This document shows positions 7,212 through 14,109 of a DNA stretch of 29,010 nt, piece after piece. The notes beneath the pieces were generated by a model, which saw only the letters and a list, made by a program, of their open reading frames with translations, searched no databases and had not been told where the DNA came from. Source of the stretch: an uncultured Prevotella sp. (GTDB lineage Bacteria; Bacteroidota; Bacteroidia; Bacteroidales; Bacteroidaceae). The translations under genes were made by a program, and so were the position numbers. How positions within the stretch are numbered: the first letter of the stretch is position 1; the number at the start of each line of letters is the position of its first letter. Location of the stretch: positions 1 through 29,010 of the forward strand of contig CAJPTO010000008.1 in the NCBI GenBank assembly GCA_905373605.1, given 5' to 3'.

Positions 7212-10031
7212 CTATTCCGATTTCATCGTCACTTCAATCCGCCGGTTGCAATTGAGGATGGTTTGCGCCACCTTTTGTATGTCGGCAGCCGACAGTTGGT
7301 CTATCAGAGCTTCGTAACCTGTGTAGCTGTCGATGCCGTAGCGCAGGTGGTTGTACACCGTTTGGTTCCAATAGTCGTTGGTAAGCACCTCTTGTTGGTA
7401 GGCTTTTTTGAGGTAAGCCTTAATCTTTTGGATGCTTTCGGGGTTGATGCGACCTTGTGCCACGTGTTCCAACTGCCTGTAAACGATGGGCATCAAGGCG
7501 GTATATTTCTCGGGGCCAGTGCGGAAACCAATCTTCAACAGCGCGTTGGGTGTGCTGTTCTTGTCTATCTCGGCCTGCACGCCAACGCCATACGCACCAC
7601 CTTTCTCTTCGCGAACGCTGTCGGTATAGGCGATGGTAAGCACGCGGCGGAGGGCATCTAGCGACACATCTGCCTTGGGTGTGAAGGGCAAGTCGAAGGT
7701 GTAGACGATGGTTACAAGGGCAGATGGCGTGTTCATCTTCTTGGTGAAGACGTGCGTTTCGTTCACGTTGCGCACCTGCGGAAAGTTGTTTGCGAATGTT
7801 TCTTTTCGGCCGGCGGCGGGCAACGAGGCCACATATTGGCAGAGCAGTGGGCGAAGCGAGTCGAGGTTTACATTGCCCACGAGCAGCATTTTATAGCCCG
7901 TGGCATCGGCAAAGCGCTCGCGATAGAGCTGCAAAATGCGGTCGTAGCTCACCTTAGACAAGCGATCGAGGGTGAATGGGGCTGTCCGCTCGTTGTTGCC
8001 ATACACGATAATCGACATCGAGTCGTTGTATTCCACCTGCGGATTGGCGTTGCGGTTCTTCAGCATGCTGCGTCGGCGGTCCATGCTTGCAGCGAAAGCG
8101 ATGGTGTCTTTGCGCGGAGCAGTGAAGTAGAGGTAAGCCAACTGCATCATCGTGCGTAGGTCGCGGCCGTTAGATTGTCCGCTGATGCCCTGCGTTTCCT
8201 GGCCAACGAAAGGCGAAACACGCACATGTTTGCCTGCCAACATCTTGTCGAGCCTGTCGGAAGAGAATGTGTCAACGCCGCCATCGATTATTGCCGAGGG
8301 CAGGAAAGCGAAGTTGGGCGCATCTTTTTCGGGGCAAAGCGAGAGGCCGCCTTCGCCCCATAGGCGCATGGTTATCTGGTCGTTGGCATAGGTTGTGGGC
8401 TTAACAAACACCTCGATGCCGTTGCTCAGCGTGATTTTTGTAACGCCGAAGTGTCCGTAAGGCTGTTCGCTCACTATCGTTCCTGCTTTAGGAGCGCGCT
8501 CGATGAGGGTTGTGGGCAGGGCTTCTTCCTTAAATGGCTGGTAGCTGTTGTCGGCTTGTGCCTGCAAAACCCATTGTTCCATCTCGTTGTTGCTGGGCAA
8601 GGCGAAGCCATCCTTTTGTGGAGCCAGCACCGTTAGCACCTGGTTTTGGTTGGAGATGAGGCTGCGCGTGGCCTCGTTCACCTCTTTAAGCGACACTTCG
8701 GCATCGAAACGCTTGGTAAGGGCCAAGCGTTCGTCGGGCGTTATCAGCGGTTCGGCCGACAGGAAATGGCGCACGGCCTGCATCACCAGCGTGCGATTGC
8801 GGCGTTCGTTGCGTTCGGCGAAGCGCGTTTGTGCGCGTTGCAGGGCGTCGGCTTTGGCCCTTTGCAGTTCGGAAGGCGTGAAACCGAAGCGACGAGCGCG
8901 TTCTGCTTCGCCCACAACGGCGCGGATGGAGCCGCGTATGTCGTTTTCCTTACAGCCAAACGACAGGGCGAAAGCTTCCTTGGTTTGTGCAACGAGGAAG
9001 CTACCAGTGCGTGCCGAGGCACTAAGCACGGGCGAAGGGTTGCGGCGTTTGACGGCTTCCAGTCGCTCATTGAGCATCGCCGTGATGAGGTTTTCTATGT
9101 AAGCATCGCGCAGATAGCTGGTTTGTGCTTTCTGTGCAAAGGGAGTTGCGGCATGTTTCATGTAGAGTCCGGCCAGTACGATGGGCTGTTCGCTATCCTT
9201 TTCGGTGGCCACAATCATTTTTTTGTTGTCTGGCACGGGATAATACGTGCGCTTGGCGGGGTTCTTAGGTGTGGGAATGTCGGCAAAGGTGCGCTTTATC
9301 TTGGCCTCGATGTCGTTAACGTCGATGTCGCCCACCACCACAATGGCCTGCAAGTCGGGTCGATACCACTTGTGGTAATAGTCTTTGAGGTCTTGATAAG
9401 GAAAATTATCCACGATGTCCATCGAGCCAATGGGCATGCAATCTTCGTATTTCGAGCCTTTGAAGATGGTGGGTTGCAGGCGTTCGTACATGCGCTGGGA
9501 TGCCATTCTTGCGCGGCGGGTGCGCCATTCTTCGTGTATCACGCCGCGTTCTTTGTCAATCTCCTTGTCTTGCAGCAGCAGGTAGTGGCTCCAGTCGTGC
9601 AGGATGAGCAGCACCGAGTCGACAACCGAGGCGCGTTTCAGCGGCACTTGCGATATGTTGTACACCGTTTCGTCGATGCTGGTGTAAGCATTGAGGTTGG
9701 TACCAAACTTAACGCCGATGGTTTCGCACCAGGGAACGATGCCCGGAGAGGTGCCGTCGTTGCGGAAATGTTTCGTTCCGTTGAAGGCCATGTGCTCAAG
9801 GAAGTGGGCCAATCCGCGTTGGCGCGGCTCTTCAAGTATGCTTCCCACGCGTTGTGCAATGTAGAAATCGGCCACTCCAGGCTCTTTTGCGTTGTGGCGA
9901 ATAAAATAAGTTAGGCCGTTTTTCAGCTTGCCCGAGCGATAGGTTGCATCGGTTTTTAGGGGCTGTGCGGCAAGGAGCGATGGCACAAAGAGCAAGAGTA
10001 GGCTTGCTCGCTTTAAGAATGTTGTTTGCAT
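7212..10031 (-). CDS. Periplasmic M16-family zinc metallopeptidase
   Basis: The 939-residue product has a signal peptide (MQTTFLKRASLLLLFVPSLL, then AAQ). The inverted zinc motif HFLEH lies at residues 76-80 in GLAHFLEHMAFNGT, and the distal zinc ligand is most likely Glu161 in KERGVIHEEW, the usual ~80 residues later. The length fits a two-lobed M16 peptidase with four repeats of the fold; the second half (residues ~500-939) lacks the zinc motif, as is normal. M16 peptidases enclose and degrade unfolded peptides or small proteins. It is the last gene of the TonB-receptor block, 21 bases after the DUF6850 gene, and is followed by a hairpin terminator. By analogy with FusC of Pectobacterium or PqqL of E. 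coli, it could process a substrate imported by the receptor. That link is inference. Confidence 0.9.
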   Translation of the reverse strand: MQTTFLKRASLLLLFVPSLLAAQPLKTDATYRSGKLKNGLTYFIRHNAKEPGVADFYIAQRVGSILEEPRQRGLAHFLEHMAFNGTKHFRNDGTSPGIVPWCETIGVKFGTNLNAYTSIDETVYNISQVPLKRASVVDSVLLILHDWSHYLLLQDKEIDKERGVIHEEWRTRRARMASQRMYERLQPTIFKGSKYEDCMPIGSMDIVDNFPYQDLKDYYHKWYRPDLQAIVVVGDIDVNDIEAKIKRTFADIPTPKNPAKRTYYPVPDNKKMIVATEKDSEQPIVLAGLYMKHAATPFAQKAQTSYLRDAYIENLITAMLNERLEAVKRRNPSPVLSASARTGSFLVAQTKEAFALSFGCKENDIRGSIRAVVGEAERARRFGFTPSELQRAKADALQRAQTRFAERNERRNRTLVMQAVRHFLSAEPLITPDERLALTKRFDAEVSLKEVNEATRSLISNQNQVLTVLAPQKDGFALPSNNEMEQWVLQAQADNSYQPFKEEALPTTLIERAPKAGTIVSEQPYGHFGVTKITLSNGIEVFVKPTTYANDQITMRLWGEGGLSLCPEKDAPNFAFLPSAIIDGGVDTFSSDRLDKMLAGKHVRVSPFVGQETQGISGQSNGRDLRTMMQLAYLYFTAPRKDTIAFAASMDRRRSMLKNRNANPQVEYNDSMSIIVYGNNERTAPFTLDRLSKVSYDRILQLYRERFADATGYKMLLVGNVNLDSLRPLLCQYVASLPAAGRKETFANNFPQVRNVNETHVFTKKMNTPSALVTIVYTFDLPFTPKADVSLDALRRVLTIAYTDSVREEKGGAYGVGVQAEIDKNSTPNALLKIGFRTGPEKYTALMPIVYRQLEHVAQGRINPESIQKIKAYLKKAYQQEVLTNDYWNQTVYNHLRYGIDSYTGYEALIDQLSAADIQKVAQTILNCNRRIEVTMKSE

Positions 10032-10052
10032 AAGGGAAGTGAATGGTGTTGG

Positions 10053-11654
10053 TTAGAACGTGCATCCAAGGGCCAAGGTGGCCTCTGTGCGATGCTGGTT
10101 GTCAATCCAAGGCGAAGGTTTGTTGGTTCTTCGCCACGTGGTTTGCGCGCGAACGTAGAACGGGAAAGACAAACGGGGCAGGCGGAAGGCGTATTTGGCG
10201 GCCACATGCACGCCCCATTGCGGAGCCGTTAGCAGGTGATGGTTGCGGTAGAGATAGGCTTGCATCACCTCGGGTGGCGTTTGTTTGTCGCTAGGTGTGG
10301 CCAATGTGCCCGTTTGCCACGGCTCGCCGCTGCCCCAGAGGTGCGAAAGACCGAAGGTAAGTGCCAGCATCTGGCGTGCATTGAGCGCGATGTTGCGCGT
10401 GGCTTGCAGGCTTAACGTGTTGGTTTGCAGCTCTTGTCGCTGCACGTAGGGGTAGAGATAGGCCGACGTTCGGCGGTTGTTGGCATGCAAAGCGGCCGAG
10501 ATGGTCCACACAGATTGGTCGCCTGTTAGCCCAATCCATGCAGTATAGGCCACGGCGAGGTTGTTCCAGCGTTTGTTAGACGTTTTTATCGGGTCGAAAT
10601 AATCGTAGAACGAACTGCCCGTTTCTGTTTGGTTCTCGCGATAAGTGGTTTTGTTGTTCTCCAATTTCTCGTTAGAAAAAACGGCCGACAGCAGGTGCAG
10701 GTTGCGCGCTTGCCGCAATGTGGCCACGGCTCGCAGCTCGAATATGTCGCCTTTGTGCCTGAAGTGCACCACGGTGTAAGGCGAATTGTTGCCGTAGAAA
10801 CCACTACGGTGCAACATTTTTGCTTCTACGAAGAGCACGAAAGCCTTTCCCAGGCGACCTTCGGCTTGCAATGCAAGTCCGTTATGTTCGTCTAAGAAAG
10901 GTTGTTCGCGCGTGTCGTCGGTGTAGCCTTTGTTGCCATATTGCTCCACTTCGCCCGTAAACACACCATAGTCTACCAGCGTTTTGTACACCTTTTCCAT
11001 TCGGGCGTAGGTGCGAAAACGCAAGCTCTCGGTGCTTCGGCGGTGGATATAGTTGGCACCCAACTGCCAATGCGTACCAATTGGGGCGGACAATCCGAGC
11101 GAAAAATGCAGTTGCATCAAGCTGTTTCGGTGGCGCAGGTCTTTGTATTTGGCGTAATTGGCGGCGGTATAGTCTGCCTTTGCGCCCACAGAGAACCCTC
11201 GCCAAAGGTCTATTCCCACAGCCCCCACGAGGTTATACGTGTCGCGGTGCTTGTCACCAGGGTTGGTTAGCGAGTCTTCAGACAGGTCGAATGGCTTGCG
11301 TTCGGGGCTGATGAAGGCCGAGCCAAGCATGTTTTTGCCCGCGAAGTTGTCGTAACTCATTCGCCCATACACCACGCTGCGGCGGTTAAGCCTGAAGAAC
11401 GACTCGACCGTTGCGCCTGCTTGCACCACGTTGGCCGACTGGTAATAGTCCATGAGATGGCCTTTAGCCAGGCTGCCACTCACTTCGGCCACCGAGATGT
11501 TGCGGCGGTTGAAGCGTGTTAGGCCGGCAGCGTTGGGCGAAGTGAGCCACGGGTCGGCCTGTTTCACGAGCGAGAAGTCGCGAAAGGCGGTGGTTGTGTC
11601 GGCTGGGAGGGCAGGCGAGGCGAGGGGAAGTGCGAGTAAAAGCAGGGATAACAC
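10053..11654 (-). CDS. DUF6850-family outer-membrane beta-barrel protein
   Basis: The 533-residue product starts at GTG (11652-11654); an in-frame stop lies about 27 bases upstream and no ATG is available before the hydrophobic stretch LSLLLLALPLASPALPA. This signal peptide lacks the usual basic residues. The mature part has alternating strands rich in Tyr, Phe and Arg (NRRSVVYGRMSYDNF, GAKADYTAANYAKY, LGANYIHRRSTESLRF) and ends ...ATLALGCTF with a C-terminal phenylalanine, as expected for an outer-membrane barrel. It resembles what I know as DUF6850, a Bacteroidota family often encoded beside DUF4876 proteins and TonB-dependent receptors; its function is unknown. The gaps to its neighbours are 40 bases upstream and 21 downstream, so it is co-transcribed with both. 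Confidence 0.7.
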   Translation of the reverse strand: MLSLLLLALPLASPALPADTTTAFRDFSLVKQADPWLTSPNAAGLTRFNRRNISVAEVSGSLAKGHLMDYYQSANVVQAGATVESFFRLNRRSVVYGRMSYDNFAGKNMLGSAFISPERKPFDLSEDSLTNPGDKHRDTYNLVGAVGIDLWRGFSVGAKADYTAANYAKYKDLRHRNSLMQLHFSLGLSAPIGTHWQLGANYIHRRSTESLRFRTYARMEKVYKTLVDYGVFTGEVEQYGNKGYTDDTREQPFLDEHNGLALQAEGRLGKAFVLFVEAKMLHRSGFYGNNSPYTVVHFRHKGDIFELRAVATLRQARNLHLLSAVFSNEKLENNKTTYRENQTETGSSFYDYFDPIKTSNKRWNNLAVAYTAWIGLTGDQSVWTISAALHANNRRTSAYLYPYVQRQELQTNTLSLQATRNIALNARQMLALTFGLSHLWGSGEPWQTGTLATPSDKQTPPEVMQAYLYRNHHLLTAPQWGVHVAAKYAFRLPRLSFPFYVRAQTTWRRTNKPSPWIDNQHRTEATLALGCTF

Positions 11655-11694
11655 GGGGTGAATGGGGTTAAAGGGTTAAAAGAGGCAGTGGATT

Positions 11695-12813
11695 TTATTT
11701 CCCTCTAATGGAGAAAGCCTTTCTTTCGTGGAAGTCGTTGGTGGAGTTGTTGGTGTCCATATAAATAATGTGCGCACCATTCTTTATGGAAGCCTCGGCA
11801 TCAATGCCGCTCGGGTCGCCCGTAGTTACACCCATCGAGTAGCCATACACCAGCTTACCCTTGTTCTCGGGCAGCTTTTCGGTTTCTTCTTTATCCACGT
11901 TTCGATAGAGCGAATGGCCTTGTTGGTTGGTAAGCAGCACGCTTCCGCCGTCTATTTCGGCCGGCAATCGCTTGGCATTCTTTCCTAAGTGGGCTGCACT
12001 GAACACCTCCATGCCGTCGATAACCCATTCGGTAGGGATTTTCAAGTCGGCGTTAACAGGATTTTGTGCCGCTCCGGGCGCATAGATGATGTTGGAAACG
12101 TTGGTGGCGTAAGCGTGCGGTGTTACGTCTTTTGTTTGGAAAATGAACAGTCCGGGCGACGTTACGCTGAGCGGCCAGCCGTTACCTTGTCCGTATTCCA
12201 CAGCCTTGAGATAGTGAGAAGTGGGGATAAGCTCTGAAGGGGATGGATAATACAATCCGTGATTGTATCCCGATTCGGGGTCGTACATGGCATAATAATC
12301 CTTGTTGGCGTAGTTAACGGAGTTCGAATAAGTCTTTGTGTTGTCGATAGCCCCGTTAACATTCACCACAATTTGCGAGTAAGGCTGTATCACGAGTGCC
12401 CTTTGGAAATACCAAATGCCATGAATGCCGGGGATATAACCTTGTCCGTCGTAAACCAACTTGCCATTTTTGAGCCACTTACTATCTGCATTCGAGTTGA
12501 AAGGGCTTATAATTCCAACGGCCAAATTGTTGATAACGGCCACTTCATTACCATTATTATAAAGGATAAATCCCTTGTCCATCTGGAAGAATCGGCCGCC
12601 ATTGTCGGGCTGACAGCCACCATTGTAAAGCTCTTTGATGATTACTTGCGACACGTTTTGGTCGGCCATTTCAAACTTAACGTTCTTCACTTTCGAGGCA
12701 GGAATAGCCTCTTGTGTTCCATCTTCGCGTGTTATCACCATGTTCCACGATTGTGCGAAGCCGCTAGTTGCCAAAGCTACGATGGCAAAAAGTGAGAGTA
12801 ATATCTTTTTCAT
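11695..12813 (-). CDS. DUF4876-domain secreted protein
   Basis: The start is set at MKKILLSLFAIVALATSGFAQ (12813), a clean signal peptide; the 26 in-frame codons upstream lack secretion features. Residues ~22-50 (NMVITREDGTQEAIPASKV, NVKFE) form a short module that also occurs in the next gene upstream (QYLVVVQTDGTKTEFALEDQ). From about residue 55 (VIIKELYNGGCQPDNGGRFF) to the end (YMDTNNSTNDFHERKAF) it matches the DUF4876 domain, which is usually found in Bacteroidota lipoproteins behind an N-terminal Ig/carboxypeptidase-regulatory-like domain. That N-terminal domain is absent here and appears to be supplied by the separate lipoprotein at 13527-13919. There is no lipobox, so the protein should be soluble in the periplasm or exported. 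The role is unknown; context points to substrate capture for the TonB receptor. Confidence 0.75.
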   Translation of the reverse strand: MKKILLSLFAIVALATSGFAQSWNMVITREDGTQEAIPASKVKNVKFEMADQNVSQVIIKELYNGGCQPDNGGRFFQMDKGFILYNNGNEVAVINNLAVGIISPFNSNADSKWLKNGKLVYDGQGYIPGIHGIWYFQRALVIQPYSQIVVNVNGAIDNTKTYSNSVNYANKDYYAMYDPESGYNHGLYYPSPSELIPTSHYLKAVEYGQGNGWPLSVTSPGLFIFQTKDVTPHAYATNVSNIIYAPGAAQNPVNADLKIPTEWVIDGMEVFSAAHLGKNAKRLPAEIDGGSVLLTNQQGHSLYRNVDKEETEKLPENKGKLVYGYSMGVTTGDPSGIDAEASIKNGAHIIYMDTNNSTNDFHERKAFSIRGK

Positions 12814-12944
12814 CTGATTATCGTTTATGCGTTTAATATGTTGTTGTATTTGTTTTGTGTGCGAACGGCCATTGTCAGCATCGTTCTCCATGCCATTATG
12901 TGGGCTTCAGCCGTGTGCATGTAGAAGCAATGTAGGGCTGCGGC

Positions 12945-13454
12945 CTATCGTTTCATCACCTTAAAACTTTTGGTTGGTGTCTTGATGATGTAGATGCCGG
13001 GCGTTAAGTCGGTGAGGTTAACGTTGGCTTTGCCGTCTTCGGTGGCCACAATGGTTTTCAGCAGTTGTCCATTGATAGAGAATACCATGAGCCTTGTTCC
13101 AGCTTTAAGTCCCGAAACAGACGTGTCGGCAGGCGAATATGTGGGTTCGCCGTTGGCTTGTGGCGCGTTTTCTACGTCTTGGATGCCCGTTGTAACGGTC
13201 TTGGTAACGAAATGATAGTTGTCGATGTCTTGCATCGAGAACGTCACTTCCTTATCAGTAGCGGTAACAACAACGTCGCCATCCTTAAAAGATAGCGTGG
13301 GCTGGTCTTCCAATGCAAACTCCGTTTTGGTGCCATCTGTTTGCACCACAACGAGGTATTGCACCTTCTTCGTACCCGCTTCGTCGGCTCGCATGGCTTG
13401 CGGGGCGCAGAATAGGGCAGCGAGTGCTACGAGTGTGAATAGAATTTTGTTCAT
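12945..13454 (-). CDS. Small secreted protein with T9SS-type C-terminal tail
   Basis: This 169-residue product has a signal peptide (MNKILFTLVALAALFCAPQA). A ~70-residue N-terminal module follows (VQYLVVVQTDGTKTEFALED, then LSFKDGDVVVT and VTFSMQDIDNYHF), then a linker (GIQDVENAPQANG). It ends with a sorting-tail-like segment in which GTRLMVFSINGQLL is followed by LTPGIYIIKTPTKSFKVMKR. The N-terminal module resembles the first 50 residues of the DUF4876 protein encoded next. No enzymatic motif is visible. Placement inside the TonB block suggests a surface or secreted accessory component, perhaps a substrate-binding or scaffolding protein. The start is fixed by the signal peptide. Gaps are 72 bases upstream and 131 downstream. 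Confidence 0.75.
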   Translation of the reverse strand: MNKILFTLVALAALFCAPQAMRADEAGTKKVQYLVVVQTDGTKTEFALEDQPTLSFKDGDVVVTATDKEVTFSMQDIDNYHFVTKTVTTGIQDVENAPQANGEPTYSPADTSVSGLKAGTRLMVFSINGQLLKTIVATEDGKANVNLTDLTPGIYIIKTPTKSFKVMKR

Positions 13455-13526
13455 AACTATGGTTTAAAATGATGTTATAATATAATGAAAAGGTAGGGGT
13501 GGGCTTGTAAATTTGCCGCCCAAGAT

Positions 13527-13919
13527 TTATTTTCGTACCCGCTTCTTAGACATTTTCAGGTTTAGTTGCAGGGCGTTTGTGCTGTCAGGACTTAGTACAA
13601 CCTTGTTGAGATAGGCGTTAAAGAAGTATCGCCACTCGGTGGTTTTGTAGGAAGAGGAGCTGTTTGCATCGTAAATTCCTGGCGGAACACGAAAATGAGC
13701 CACGCCTTGTGCATCGGTAGAGTCGACGAACACCGAGGCGCGTGCGTCTTTTAGTTCCACCCGAACACCCTTATATGGCTCTATGCTGTTGGCTGGATAC
13801 ACCAATTGCACGCTCACGGGTATGGTGTCGAGCGACTCTTCGTAGTTGCATGCACTCAAACCACAGGCTAATAGCGCAGCAATCAGTGTCTTTATCGTTA
13901 TGTTATGCATCTGTTTCAT
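13527..13919 (-). CDS. Small lipoprotein with Ig/carboxypeptidase-regulatory-like domain
   Basis: The 130-residue product has a lipoprotein signal with lipobox LSAC (Cys24; MKQMHNITIKTLIAALLACG precedes it). The rest is one beta domain, in which PVSVQLVYPANSIEPYKGVR is followed by VELKDA, DSTDAQGVAHFRVPPGIYDA and a C-terminal strand before a basic end (KKRVRK). The DAQGVAHFRVPPGIYD stretch is the signature of carboxypeptidase-regulatory-like domains. In Bacteroidota such a lipid-anchored domain normally forms the N-terminus of DUF4876 proteins, so this may be the detached half of that protein, encoded two genes away. It should be anchored to the outer membrane. A Met at residue 4 is an alternative start. 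It follows the receptor gene after a 190-base repeat-filled gap. Confidence 0.75.
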   Translation of the reverse strand: MKQMHNITIKTLIAALLACGLSACNYEESLDTIPVSVQLVYPANSIEPYKGVRVELKDARASVFVDSTDAQGVAHFRVPPGIYDANSSSSYKTTEWRYFFNAYLNKVVLSPDSTNALQLNLKMSKKRVRK

Positions 13920-13921
13920 TG

Positions 13922-14003
13922 TTTATAAGTTGACGAGTTGGCGAGATCTTGAGTTTGTAAGTTGATGAGTTCACGAGTTTACGAGTTGTCAACTTGATAA
14001 GTT
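13922..14003 (-). repeat. AACTCGT/AACTCATC leader repeats
   Basis: On the minus strand this reads as degenerate AACTCGTAAACTCGTGAACT-type units running up to the lipoprotein start codon. It is the same kind of leader as at 5307-5397 and 18749-18870, placed in the same orientation relative to the gene behind it. Confidence 0.65.
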
Positions 14004-14015
14004 AACTACCTACTA

Positions 14016-14105
14016 CTTTCTCCTTTCTCCTTACTCCTTACTACCTTACTCCTTTCTCCTTACTGCTTTACTACCTTACTCCTTACTACCCTTCTCCTTC
14101 CTCCT
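14016..14105 (-). repeat. Array of Shine-Dalgarno-like AAGGAG repeats
   Basis: On the minus (transcribed) strand this 90-base stretch is purine-rich, with about seven AAGGAG cores in units such as AAGGAGTAAGGTAGT. It starts five bases after the receptor stop codon and ends about 100 bases before the lipoprotein start, too far for ordinary ribosome binding. It fills most of the largest gap of the operon. Confidence 0.7.
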
Positions 14106-14109
14106 CGCA

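Noticed and set aside
8646..9914. 422-codon plus-strand frame opposite the M16 peptidase gene
   Set aside because: Antisense shadow: it covers the HFLEH-encoding region of a well-supported peptidase and shows no recognisable motif.
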